From NCBI GenBank assembly GCA_963802635.1, contig CAWDJJ010000002.1, positions 1,302,001 through 1,366,000 of the forward strand: DNA of 64,000 bases, in the 5' to 3' direction. The notes beneath the pieces are model-generated. The model made no database searches. It was not told the DNA's origin and saw only the letters and a program-made list of their open reading frames with translations. The stretch's first letter is position 1. The number at the start of each line of letters is the position of its first letter. Source of the DNA: CAVTLG01 sp963802635 (lineage in GTDB: Bacteria; Chloroflexota; Ktedonobacteria; Ktedonobacterales; Ktedonobacteraceae). Position numbers and translations under genes: made by a program. Shown in pieces: positions 28,811-37,689 of the stretch.

Positions 28811-29535
28811 CAACCTATCAACTCCAGATACAACTGCCGACGGGTTACACTCAAAGCCAGAATATCGCTTTCTCGCCAGCCATATGCCCTTGCCAGCACA
28901 TGCACCTCGCGCAAGAGGCGTTTGGCCTGGGCTTCGAGTTCTGTCCAGAAAAACGCCACGATGTCAAAGATAGTAGTCCAGGTATACTGACATGCTGAAC
29001 AATCTAGCGCAAATTGCATTTCAGCCTGGGGATCTTTCTCCGCAATGGCTTCAGCTAGAGCCTCAATGATCCGTTCGGGCAAACTCGCAAGGGCTATGGC
29101 TTGCCCATCATGCTCTGCTTGTAGCACACAACGCCCAAGTAAAAGCTGACGTCCCGCTTGTACATCGGTACACCCTGCCAGATCAGCAAGGTCCATGCTA
29201 TTCGGCAGGCGAAAACGTAGCGTGAACGCCTCCGCCACCAGCGTAGCAATAAACTCAGTAGGTTCCGTCATGAGTAATGTTCCCATATCTAGCGTGAATT
29301 CAAGGGGTTCATTGCAGAGAGGACAGTGTACCAGGCACTCAGCCCGCGCCCCTAGAGTCATTTGGCGCAGCATGAGCAAGCGAGCATTGCGCTGTCCCAC
29401 GGTCAGGACACTGAGTTCAGTTGGTGACAACTCAGGCGAAGCCAGAGCTAACAACAGCAAGGCCCGATCCACGGGATGCTTCTCCTGCCCTGCCTCCCAG
29501 GCTCAAACGATCTCATCAGATGAGAGTGCATGCAT
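28810..29535 (-). pseudogene. gp26-like baseplate protein with in-frame TGA
   Basis: Codons from ATG 29535 read MHALSSDEIV, then TGA (29505-29503), then AWEAGQEKHPVDRALLLLA in the same frame to 28810. The segment on both sides of the stop fits the eCIS gp26-like family, so the TGA probably replaced a sense codon such as CGA. An internal GTG at 29472 could restart a 220-residue product missing the N-terminus. The protein has CPLCNEPLEF and LDCSACQYTW, two CxxC pairs suggesting zinc binding. Its expected site is the baseplate hub. The next gene overlaps by 1 nt. Confidence 0.75.
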
Positions 29536-29553
29536 AGCCAGTTGACCATCCTT

Positions 29554-29613
29554 AGAGAGTGTTTGGAACGCGCACATTTTTTGCCAATAGTGAGCTGAAA
29601 CCAAACACTCTCT
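29554..29613. repeat. Miniature element family B, minimal copy
   Basis: Inverted ends AGAGAGTGTTTGG and CCAAACACTCTCT enclose 34 bp. Both ends with their adjacent bases match the ends of the longer element at 39201-39530, so this looks like an internal-deletion derivative. It lies between the tube and gp26-like genes. Confidence 0.8.
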
Positions 29614-29628
29614 TAGATTGCTCCATCA

Positions 29629-29666
29629 GCAAGGACGTCAGCGTACTGCCCGCTGTGCGTCCTTGC
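29629..29666 (-). terminator. Hairpin after the tube gene
   Basis: GCAAGGACG pairs with CGTCCTTGC, with an inner CAGCG/CGCTG stem. It lies 10 bp past the tube stop codon. No T-run follows, so it may be a partial terminator or an RNA-stabilising hairpin. Either would help make sheath and tube in excess over baseplate parts. Confidence 0.6.
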
Positions 29667-29675
29667 TATTGAGAG

Positions 29676-30205
29676 CTAAGATAACTTCGTTTCGGTCGGT
29701 TCGCTCACGCTGCTATCGCGATCCCAACCCTCGTTTTCCAATTTTATTGTCTGAATTGCCACAGCATTTGCGCTACCATCCAATTCTGGAAGGGCGGTAT
29801 ATTCCGAGACCCAGCAGCGATATACATGGTAGGCAATCACTTTCTGACCAGCCTCGTTATACAGCTCGATAGTGATATCTTTACGAAAGTCCTGAAGCGA
29901 GACTTCCTGGCCGAGTTGTCCAGCGTTGGCAAAGTCCCACACCTTGTTTGCCCATTTCTCAAATTCCAGGTCGTGCGTCACACCACGTTCCAGGGTGATC
30001 GCGCTATATTCTGTTTTGTCCCGGCGATTTACGTACCATGCTGGGATCGCCACCTTCACGGTACCGAGACCACCTGGGTAGTACGTGTCAGGCCGCCGAC
30101 TTTGCTTACACCAGCAACATACTTCCCATCCCACATGACGCGAAATTTGAAATTCTTGTAAGGGTCGTAGCGGGAAGTATTGACGACAAATTGTGGAGCA
30201 GGCAT
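29676..30205 (-). pseudogene. Inner tube protein (gp19/Pvc1-like), two frameshifts
   Basis: ATG 30205 opens with MPAPQFVVNTSRYDPYKNFK and FRVMWDGKYVAGVSKVGGLT, typical of eCIS tube proteins. The middle reads REGGDPSMVRKSPG in another frame. The end returns to the first ORF with YSAITLERGVTHDLEFEKWA and NKVWDF. Two indels, near 30070 and 30020, separate these parts; deleting one base at each restores about 175 residues. The tube is the stacked ring structure inside the sheath. It starts 9 bp after the sheath stop. Confidence 0.85.
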
Positions 30206-30214
30206 ACTCAACTC

Positions 30215-31850
30215 CTATACAGCTAATTGACCAGCGATCTGCTGGATATACAAAATCACAAACTCGGCAGGTTTCAAGGGAGCGAAGCCAACATAAATGT
30301 TAACAATGCCCTGGTTAATGTCGGATTGCGTGGTCGTTGTGCTATCGCATTGCACAAAATAAGCATCCTGAGATGTCTGGCCCTGAAAGGCTCCCTGGCG
30401 AAACAGGTCGTGCATAAAGGTGCCAATGTTGAGGCGCAGTTGTGCCCATAACGGCTCGTCGTTAGGCTCAAAGACGGCCCATTTTGTCCCTCTATAGAGG
30501 CTCTCTTCTAGATAGAGTGTCAAGCGGCGTACTGGAATATATTTCCATTCAGAACCCAGGCGGTCATCGCCTTGAAGTGTGCGTGCCCCCCAGACTACGG
30601 AACCCACACCGGTCATACTGCGCAGGCAGTTCACCCCCAGCGGATTGAGTTCCCCGTTTTCGTCGTCGGTGAGCCGGACACTCAACTGTGATATTCCTGT
30701 GAGGGTGGCATCTAGCCCGGCAGGAGCTTTCCACACGCCACGCTGAGTATCGGTGCGTGCAATCACTCCTGCGACCGCACCAGAAGGCACAAAGTCATCT
30801 AAGGAATTTGCGCGTTTGAAACGTGGGAAGAACAGGGCCGCATTTTTACTGAAGGTTCCTACGCCCGCATCGCTATTAATGCCGTCTACGGCTGCTTTCT
30901 TATTGGTCCAACTGCTCGGAGGGTCTACCAGTAGAAAAGCTCGAACGGTTCTCACAATAGACGGCGGCCTCGCCAAGCAGACCGGCATCCACATCGCCAT
31001 TGTTATAGGGAGGGATGATCAACAGGTTAAACAGGTCTACTTGCTCTAAGGCATACAGTCCCTGTTTGTTCTCCTGAAATCCGTCGCCTGTGAAACTATC
31101 GACTGTGAGGTTTCCCCCATCAGAGACCTGATCGGCAGTTGCTACCCCGGTACTCGTGGTATCATCTTGCCAGATGCTTTTTCCCTTGGCCGGAGTAGCG
31201 GCATGGGGAGCAGGAATTGTAGACGGGAGCGTGGCGGCATCCGGGACGCGTACCAGGCTCGAAGAGTTGAGTAAGACGCTGCTTACCAGTTGAGAGCCTG
31301 GCTGTAAAGACAAGTTACGAAAGACTTCTAGCACATTCGCCTGGGTATCAAACACAGTGAGATCGAATAGCTCTTCTTTTTTCTGCCCAAAACGATTTTC
31401 CGCATCTTTAGCAGATGACGCTTCAATGCGAACGCGTAAATAGTTTCCCCATGAGCCTGGATATTTCGCTTCCAGTGGGAGGCCATTGGCGTTCAATGAC
31501 GCATTTGTCTTTGGTGGTGTGCCTGTACTGGCACTGGCAGTGTTTTTTTTTGTGGAAGAGGCTGGTAGCGTCACCTCAGGATTGTAAAGACGCACAATAA
31601 TCGCCTGGCTCCCGCCATTCAGGTAGAAGTCGTGGACAGCATCGCCAAGCGTACTACCGGACCATATACCCCCAAAAGAGCGCTCAAAGTCGGCATAGCT
31701 ATTGATGGTGATGGGATCGTTTACAGGACCACGAGCAGCACGGCCAAGAAAAGCCGTAATGGATGTAGAGACTCCAGTGATCGTACGTACACCACTCGGC
31801 ACCTCTTGAATATAAACCCCTGGATAACTATGAGATGGCACAACAGGCAC
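30215..31850 (-). pseudogene. Tail sheath protein, one frameshift
   Basis: ATG 31850 gives PSHSYPGVYIQEVPSGVRTI and TGVSTSITAFLGRAARGPVN, the classic sheath N-terminus. At 30942-30943 the coding strand reads CGTTCGAG. Removing one T joins AAVYCENR to RAFLLVDPPSSW and leads to ILYIQQIAGQLAV at 30215. The repaired protein has about 544 residues, including a variable surface domain around 100-280 with a low-complexity STKKNTASASTGTPP insert. There is a single sheath gene. It is the first gene of the eCIS operon. As read, only the first 316 codons are open. Confidence 0.9.
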
Positions 31851-32213
31851 GGTTATTCCCCTTTTCTATGTTTCATGCTAAAGAACATGAGACATTGTGT
31901 CACTCGCTGATGATAGAAATTCCCATGGGATTACCAGATAGAGCAAGTATTGTGTATAGCTCTAACTAAGATTAACACATCATTTTTTATTAAGCAACGG
32001 TCTTTCTGTATAATCGTGGAGCAAATCTAGTGGGTCAATCCGCCATTGAGTAGCCATATTTAGCGCTCATTGAGCTTGAAAAGCCTTCTTCATTATAGCA
32101 ATCTATTTGCCAGTTGACCTACTAGTATTGATATAATACAGTTCTTAACTCTTGCCAAACGCCCCAAACGATGATATATTTGGGCAAACATTGAGGGAAG
32201 ATGAGGGAAAACC
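31851..32213. promoter_or_regulatory. Divergent intergenic region between sheath and DUF6519 genes
   Basis: This 363-bp AT-rich gap must carry the promoters for the minus-strand eCIS operon and the plus-strand DUF6519 gene. I cannot assign -35/-10 pairs with confidence. A GAGGGA ribosome site lies just before ATG 32214. Confidence 0.5.
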
Positions 32214-33989
32214 ATGAGAGGTGATTTCTCGCGGCAGACTTTTGACCCCAAAAAGCATTATCGCGGGGTCCGTATGCAGCAAGGACGCGTACAATTGGAT
32301 GCCGATTGGAACGAGCAAAGCGATCTACTAAATTATTATCTTGAGACGCATCTCAAAGATGTGCTTGGTGCTGGCGGCGCACCTCAAGCAACCGCAGGCT
32401 TCAAGATCACATTGCGTAAAGAGCCTGAAGGTGCCAAAAGCAATCCTGATAACAGAGCCACGTTTGATTTTCATATCAGTCACGGTCGCTATTATGTGGA
32501 TGGGGTTTTGTGTGAAAATGAGCAGAACGTGTTATTTACAGGACAGCCAGATTATCCAGAGGCCAGGCTTCCCAGTACTCTCAAGGACTACGCACTAGTG
32601 TACCTCGATGTCTGGCAGCGTCACATCACGATCCAGGAAGATCCCGCTCTGCGCGAGAGTGCGCTGATGGGTATTGATACGACTACACGTGTGCAGACTG
32701 TGTGGCAGGTGAAGATCCTTCCTCTCGGCACGCATGAGATACCTACAGACAGTAGCAAACTGAACACAGAGGATATCATCTCACTACCAGAGTGGCAAGA
32801 CCTGATCAGCTACCATCGGCATAAGAGCCGCTTGCGTGCTCAACACGTTCCTCATAGTATGATGCTCGACAATCAACTCTACCGCATCGAGCTGCATGAT
32901 GTACACGAACAAGAGGTCACTTTCAAATGGTCACGGGAGAACGGCTCCGTGGCTTTTGTGATTGACAAGCTCAAACTGGTAGGAAATCAGGACAAAAACA
33001 ATCTCGTACAGTTTGTTGTCACGTTAAACGACCTGGGAAGAGATCTCGCACAATTGAAAAAAGGTGACTGGGTCGAGCTTGTGGACGAGATGAGCGAGTT
33101 GAGGGGGCATACCCTACCCCTATACCAAATTATCGTTGCTCCCGATGTCCATAACCGTCAGGTCACGTTAGCTGGACATTTCGCCAGGCGTCTGCAAACG
33201 TTTGAAAAGCACAAGCCAACCTATCTACTACTACGTCGTTGGGATCACGATGCCGCCCTTCCCCCTACACAAAATATCGGCGCAGTACGAATACGTGAAG
33301 AGCAATGGCTTAATCTGGAAAATGGCATCCAGGTGTACTTTGCAGCAGGCGGAACTTACGAGGTTGGCGATTACTGGCTGATCCCGTCGCGCACTCTGAC
33401 TAACACCATCGAGTGGCCCTCTGATGAACATGGTCCGCTTGCCCTACCACCGCACGGCAAAAATCACCACTTCAGCCCACTGGCACTGCTTCACTTTCAT
33501 CATGACCATTGGAGGGTTGTAAAAGACCTGCGTCGTATCTTTGCCCCGCTCCCAGTTGTCAGCGAACATGCGGAGAGCCTGAGCGCAGCCGAACGGCACA
33601 GAACGAGCCACTTGTTTGAAGAGTGTGTCTCCGAAGATGACTTGAGTGTAGGCGATTTGGTCGCGCTGGTCCCACGCACCAACCTGCAAGTCAATAAAGC
33701 TTCCAGTGACAATGCTCGCCTGCTTTTTGGTGTAGTTTCAGAGGTCACAAAGCAAGATGAGGGATACGCTGTGTGTGTGACGATCTATGGTCGAGCACGT
33801 TGCAAAGTCATCGGCACCATTCTAGCGGGGGATCTGCTGACTGTCTCAGATGTGGATGGCTTCGCGACAACTGCCAGGTTTGCGGACGAGATTCTCAGTC
33901 AGGGATCGATTATCGGTAAAGCGCTCGAATCCTATGAAGCAGAAGATCCTGATCTACCGGGCATCATTGATATGCTGGTTACGCTTTAG
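32214..33989 (+). CDS. DUF6519 eCIS-associated protein, fibre-like
   Basis: The 591-residue protein opens MRGDFSRQTFDPKKHYRGVR and MQQGRVQLDADWNEQ, the DUF6519 signature found with eCIS genes. The central part repeats YVDGVLCE, LVYLDVWQRHIT and LYRIELHDV, beta-rich segments like tail-fibre or baseplate proteins. The C-terminus (GRARCKVIGTILAGDLLTVS, QGSIIGKALESYE) resembles the terminal domain of phage fibre proteins. It is the only eCIS gene on the plus strand. A role in attachment or in the outer baseplate is inference. Confidence 0.85.
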   Translation: MRGDFSRQTFDPKKHYRGVRMQQGRVQLDADWNEQSDLLNYYLETHLKDVLGAGGAPQATAGFKITLRKEPEGAKSNPDNRATFDFHISHGRYYVDGVLCENEQNVLFTGQPDYPEARLPSTLKDYALVYLDVWQRHITIQEDPALRESALMGIDTTTRVQTVWQVKILPLGTHEIPTDSSKLNTEDIISLPEWQDLISYHRHKSRLRAQHVPHSMMLDNQLYRIELHDVHEQEVTFKWSRENGSVAFVIDKLKLVGNQDKNNLVQFVVTLNDLGRDLAQLKKGDWVELVDEMSELRGHTLPLYQIIVAPDVHNRQVTLAGHFARRLQTFEKHKPTYLLLRRWDHDAALPPTQNIGAVRIREEQWLNLENGIQVYFAAGGTYEVGDYWLIPSRTLTNTIEWPSDEHGPLALPPHGKNHHFSPLALLHFHHDHWRVVKDLRRIFAPLPVVSEHAESLSAAERHRTSHLFEECVSEDDLSVGDLVALVPRTNLQVNKASSDNARLLFGVVSEVTKQDEGYAVCVTIYGRARCKVIGTILAGDLLTVSDVDGFATTARFADEILSQGSIIGKALESYEAEDPDLPGIIDMLVTL

Positions 33990-33994
33990 TAGGG

Positions 33995-34019
33995 TACGCA
34001 TTGCCTCAGCAAAAATCTT
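33995..34019 (+). repeat. Dispersed short repeat, copy 4
   Basis: TACGCATTGCCTCAGCA is shared with copy 2, then two differences. It lies at the junction between the DUF6519 gene and a TPR remnant, reading KIFAEAMRTL on the minus strand. Confidence 0.7.
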
Positions 34020-34292
34020 ACTTTCCACGATGCTCAGTGTTTTGTGGAACTGAAGGAAGGCAGCCCCTCCGCCCAGTCGCATCATCATTGCCAGGCTTTC
34101 CTCAAAGCAGTCATACGTCTGTGTGAAGTCGCCTGTCCAAGAAGCGATATACCCTAAGGCGTTGAGCGCATGTGTGGTACCATGCTGATTCCCGAACCCT
34201 CGACAGATGGCCAGACGCTTTTCCTCTAATGTGCGTGCAGTCCGCACATCACCCTGATGGTACACCTCAAAACAACCCGGACTACCATCCAC
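33998..34292 (-). pseudogene. TPR-protein remnant
   Basis: The minus strand encodes about 90 residues with TPR spacing: EKRLAICRGFGNQHGTTHAL, NALGYIASWTGDFTQTYDCF, EESLAMMMRLGGG. These resemble the C-terminal repeats of large regulatory TPR ATPases. There is no start or partner domain. The right side ends abruptly at the endonuclease III-like fragment, so a rearrangement joined the two. Confidence 0.6.
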
Positions 34293-34745
34293 TTGGAGGA
34301 CTGATCGAGACGATTCTTTCCCAACATACCTCAGATATCAATTCAGGGCGAGCGTATCAGAAGTTAATCACCACATTTTCTACCTGGGAGGAAGTTCGAG
34401 ACGCGCCCACCGATCAGATTGCGGAAGCGATCAAATCGGGTGGATTAGCAAACGTCAAATCAGTGCGTATTCAGGATGTCTTATACACATTGACGGAGCA
34501 GCAAGAGGCACAGGGAGGAAGCAAAACTTTGGCTGAATATCTTGCTGCTGAACTAGCAAAGCGCACGACGGAAGACGCCTGGCACTATCTCCAGAACCTT
34601 CCAGGAGTTGGACCAAAGACAGCCGCGTGTGTCCTGATGTTTCATCTTGGTCGCGAGGCACTGCCAATTGATACTCACGTTCACAGGACGGCCCAACGGT
34701 TAGGATTGATAGGGTCAAGGGTGAATGCAAACCAGGCTCATATTC
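34275..34745 (+). pseudogene. Endonuclease III-like (HhH-GPD) remnant
   Basis: The fragment contains LIETILSQHTSDINSGRAYQ, the hairpin-helix-hairpin LPGVGPKTAACVL with the catalytic Lys, and LPIDTHVHRTAQRLGL with the catalytic Asp. The N-terminal 30 or so residues are replaced by TPR-remnant sequence. The C-terminus stops after VNANQAH, well before the usual Fe-S cysteines. Both ends are therefore lost. It was probably once a base-excision glycosylase; this copy is dead. The ureF gene begins 100 bp downstream. Confidence 0.8.
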
Positions 34746-34846
34746 CTGAACAGTCCTGATCTGGGAGAGGCAGATTCGTATTTTCAATACAGCTATGGTA
34801 ATCTACTTCCCAGAAGTCCATATAGCACTGAAGGAAACACAGACAA

Positions 34847-35560
34847 GTGCCTATACACATCGACGACCTGGCATTCTTACAACTGGCACAGCTCGCTGAT
34901 AGCGCTCTACCGATTGGCTCAGCCGCTCACTCTTATGGGCTGGAGACGCTGGTCGCAGAAGGATTGCTGACCGTCGAGCACCTTGAGGTATTCTTGCGCG
35001 ACTACCTGCGCGAGTCGGGCGAGCTTGAAAGCGTTTTTTGCCGACTCGCCCATAGGCTGGCCACCGAGAGCGACCAACAACTTTTCACAACACAATGGCT
35101 GGCACTCAATAACCGTCTGAGCGCGTTCAAAGTGGCACGCGAAAGTCGCACGGCCAGCGCCACACTTGGTCGCCGTTTCTTGCAACTCGTGCACAATCTG
35201 ACTGATCAGCCAATACTCAGCCTTGCTCAACAAACGGCAAAAACCAGCGGCACAGATATCCATTATAGCCCCGCCTTTGGCCTGGTCGGTGGTATACTAG
35301 CAGTAGAGGAAACGGTGTCTGTGCTGGCATATCTCCACCAGTCATTGCTCAGCCTGGTTTCAGCCTGCCAGCGCCTGATGCCCCTGGGACAAAGCCAGGC
35401 CAGCGCTATTATCTGGCGACTCAAACCGGTGTTACTAGATATAGCTTGCCGCAGTGAGATAACCGCACACCATCCTGAAGACATTGTTGTTTTCACGCCC
35501 CTCATCGATGCAGGCAGTATGCGTCATCCTCATCTGCCAACCAGGCTCTTTATCAGCTAA
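34847..35560 (+). CDS. ureF: Urease accessory protein UreF
   Basis: UreF is a GTPase-activating partner of UreG in nickel insertion into urease. The protein of 237 residues carries LAQLADSALPIGSAAHSYGL, ETLVAEGLLTVEHLEVFL and the C-terminal RLMPLGQSQASAIIWRLKPV of the family. Start GTG 34847 is the first codon that gives the conserved N-terminus; no strong ribosome site is visible. A miniature element separates it from ureD. Confidence 0.93.
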   Translation: MPIHIDDLAFLQLAQLADSALPIGSAAHSYGLETLVAEGLLTVEHLEVFLRDYLRESGELESVFCRLAHRLATESDQQLFTTQWLALNNRLSAFKVARESRTASATLGRRFLQLVHNLTDQPILSLAQQTAKTSGTDIHYSPAFGLVGGILAVEETVSVLAYLHQSLLSLVSACQRLMPLGQSQASAIIWRLKPVLLDIACRSEITAHHPEDIVVFTPLIDAGSMRHPHLPTRLFIS

Positions 35561-35809
35561 TATTGCCTTGCATTCAGATGAGAAATGTGCCAGAGCACAT
35601 TTCTAGCAACCTCCGCTCCGCCACATGAGCCGAAAGCTAGAAGCGATAGCTTCGTTTGTGGCGGTCTAAGAGAGTGAAGCGTCAGCTTCGTTTCTGACAG
35701 CCTAAGAGGAACGAGAGTTGCTGATCTGCCTGGCTGACTGCGCAGCAGTAGCGGCGACAGCCGCGTTGCTAGGCGGAATAAGAACGCGTTTCTGAATGCT
35801 TATGGGTAT
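35560..35809. repeat. Miniature element family A, long copy in the urease cluster
   Basis: Ends ATATTGCCTTGCATTCAG and CTGAATGCTTATGGGTAT bound about 250 bp. The interior has several short hairpins and no credible gene. The same ends occur at 39223-39491, 45648-45729 and, joined together, at 21251-21288. It sits between ureF and ureD. Confidence 0.85.
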
Positions 35810-35883
35810 AACAAACACAAGCCATATGTTGCTCGCGTCGATCAACCAGACGCCCATGTGAAAAGATAGGTGCAGAACGCAGC

Positions 35884-36771
35884 GTGGACACACAATTTAT
35901 CCCGCAGCCAATGGCGCATAAGCAAAACGTCGATGGGCGCTTGAGCCTGGATTTCGCTTACGCTACGGCTGCTCGACAAACCAGGCTGGTACGTTGTGAA
36001 CAGCAGCCGCCATTAAAGGTCATCCGCGCATTTCCTCTGACGACGGGTGGCGTCCTGGTGCACCTGCACAATCTTTCAGGAGGAGTGCTCGCGGGAGATC
36101 AGTTGCATCTCGACGTCATCGCCGGAGCGCACACCAGCGTACAACTCACCTCTACCAGCGCAACGCGCATTTATCGCAGTCCTCCACAGACGCCTGCGGC
36201 CCGGCAAAGCAACTACATACAGATTAAAACCGGGGGACTCTTAGAATATCTGCCCGATCCAGTCATTCCTTTTGCTGGAGCACGCTACCAGCAACACACG
36301 ACCATCGAGTTGGATACAGATGCGGGCCTTTTCTGGTGGGAGACGCTGGCACCTGGTCGTACGGCGCGTGGCGAACTATTCGCCTACGAGCAGCTCCAGA
36401 TCAGCCTGGTTATTAGTACGCAAGGGAAACCATTAGCCATAGAACAAAACAAAATCGAGCCACAACTGCGTCCACCGACATCCCCGCCACGTCTTGGCCC
36501 GTATACCTATACAGCCAGCTTTTATATCTGTCGGGTTGGTCTGCAAGCTCACGTCTGGTCGAGCCTGGAACGAACACTCAGCATGTTAGCCCATCAGCTT
36601 AGTTGCCCAGGAGAAACGATCTGGGCCGTCAGCACTCTGGTTGCTCATGGGCTGATCGTGCGTGCACTAAGTTGCCGGGGACGCGATATTAGCGCTGGCC
36701 TCTACATGTTCTGGCGAGCAGCCAAATTAGCACTTTACGAACAGGAGGCCATTCTACCACGCAAAATATAG
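35884..36771 (+). CDS. ureD: Urease accessory protein UreD (UreH)
   Basis: UreD binds apo-urease and accepts UreF-UreG during nickel loading. The 295-residue sequence shows KVIRAFPLTTGGVLVHLHNL, SGGVLAGDQLHLDVIAG, TSTSATRIYRSP, GGLLEYLPDPVIPFAGARYQ and WWETLAPGRTARGE, all family hallmarks. GTG 35884 is the best start. ureA follows 56 bp later. Confidence 0.93.
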   Translation: MDTQFIPQPMAHKQNVDGRLSLDFAYATAARQTRLVRCEQQPPLKVIRAFPLTTGGVLVHLHNLSGGVLAGDQLHLDVIAGAHTSVQLTSTSATRIYRSPPQTPAARQSNYIQIKTGGLLEYLPDPVIPFAGARYQQHTTIELDTDAGLFWWETLAPGRTARGELFAYEQLQISLVISTQGKPLAIEQNKIEPQLRPPTSPPRLGPYTYTASFYICRVGLQAHVWSSLERTLSMLAHQLSCPGETIWAVSTLVAHGLIVRALSCRGRDISAGLYMFWRAAKLALYEQEAILPRKI

Positions 36772-36827
36772 TTTCAATCCCTCAAGTGGGGGAGTGATAG
36801 AACATGGATTTTTAAGGAGGTTTTCCC

Positions 36828-37130
36828 TTGTATCTTACCTCACGCGAACAAGAAAAGCTTTTACTATTTGTGGCCTCTGAACTGGCACGTAAACGCCAGG
36901 CGCGTGGACTCAAACTCAATTATCCAGAGGCCATCGCCATCCTCTCCGCCGAAATCATGGAAGCGGCCCGTGATGGCAAAAGTGTCGCTGAGATTATGAC
37001 CTTCGGCACCACTATACTGAAACACGAAGACGTCATGGAAGGCATCGCCGATATGCTTCACGAAGTACAGGTTGAGGCGACGTTCCCGGATGGCACCAAG
37101 CTCGTCACCATCCACGATCCCATTCAATAG
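36828..37130 (+). CDS. ureA: Urease gamma subunit
   Basis: This 100-residue protein is the full usual length of UreA. It has LTSREQEKLLLFVASELA, LNYPEAIAILSAEIMEAARD, and HEDVMEGIADMLHEVQVEAT followed by FPDGTKLVTIHDPI. The start codon is TTG 36828, supported by AAGGAGG 7 nt upstream. It is structural in the urease trimer and depends on UreC for catalysis. ureB follows 10 bp later. Confidence 0.95.
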   Translation: MYLTSREQEKLLLFVASELARKRQARGLKLNYPEAIAILSAEIMEAARDGKSVAEIMTFGTTILKHEDVMEGIADMLHEVQVEATFPDGTKLVTIHDPIQ

Positions 37131-37140
37131 GAGGCAGAGC

Positions 37141-37443
37141 ATGAAGCCAGGAGAATACTTACTCAACGAGAACGCAGGCGAAATTGCTGCCAACATGGGA
37201 CGCGCTACCGCAACGCTTCTCGTCAAACACACGGGAGACCGTCCGGTACAGGTCGGTAGCCACTACCACTTCTTCGAGGTCAATCAAGCACTTCAATTCG
37301 ACCGCCCGGCTGCTTACGGCATGCGTCTGAACATCCCGGCAGGGACAGCCGTGCGCTTCGAGCCAGGCGATGAAAAAGAGGTCAGCCTGGTAGCCTTTGG
37401 CGGCGCACGTGCCATTTATGGTCGTGACATCTCCCCTGGCTAA
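37141..37443 (+). CDS. ureB: Urease beta subunit
   Basis: The 100-residue UreB sequence has KPGEYLLNENAGEI, HTGDRPVQVGSHYHFFEVNQ, AYGMRLNIPAGTAVRFEPGD and EKEVSLVAFGG. It is complete. ATG 37141 is preceded by AGGAGGCAGAGC. The catalytic subunit UreC, which normally follows directly, is not found: the next gene starts 246 bp later and is unrelated. Confidence 0.95.
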   Translation: MKPGEYLLNENAGEIAANMGRATATLLVKHTGDRPVQVGSHYHFFEVNQALQFDRPAAYGMRLNIPAGTAVRFEPGDEKEVSLVAFGGARAIYGRDISPG

Positions 37444-37689
37444 AGCCTGACACTTATACAGAAATCCAGACGTTTGAAAGAGAGGAGCAAGAAAGAGCAA
37501 AGAAGAATATATAATATAGCAAAAAAATCTGATCTGGCATTTCCTTCCCTCCATTCCCCTGACGTACAGTCTTGCTAGTAGGTTATACTGGGAAGCGAAC
37601 ATTGCCAGAAAATAATCTCTTCCTGACGGTGCCAGATCTGCTGTAGTTGAAGAAGAATTTCAGACGATGGTTTTGCAGGAGGCCCAACC

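Noticed and set aside
29503..29505. TGA in the gp26-like gene considered as a selenocysteine codon.
   Set aside because: The family does not have Sec there and no SECIS-like hairpin was evident next to the codon.
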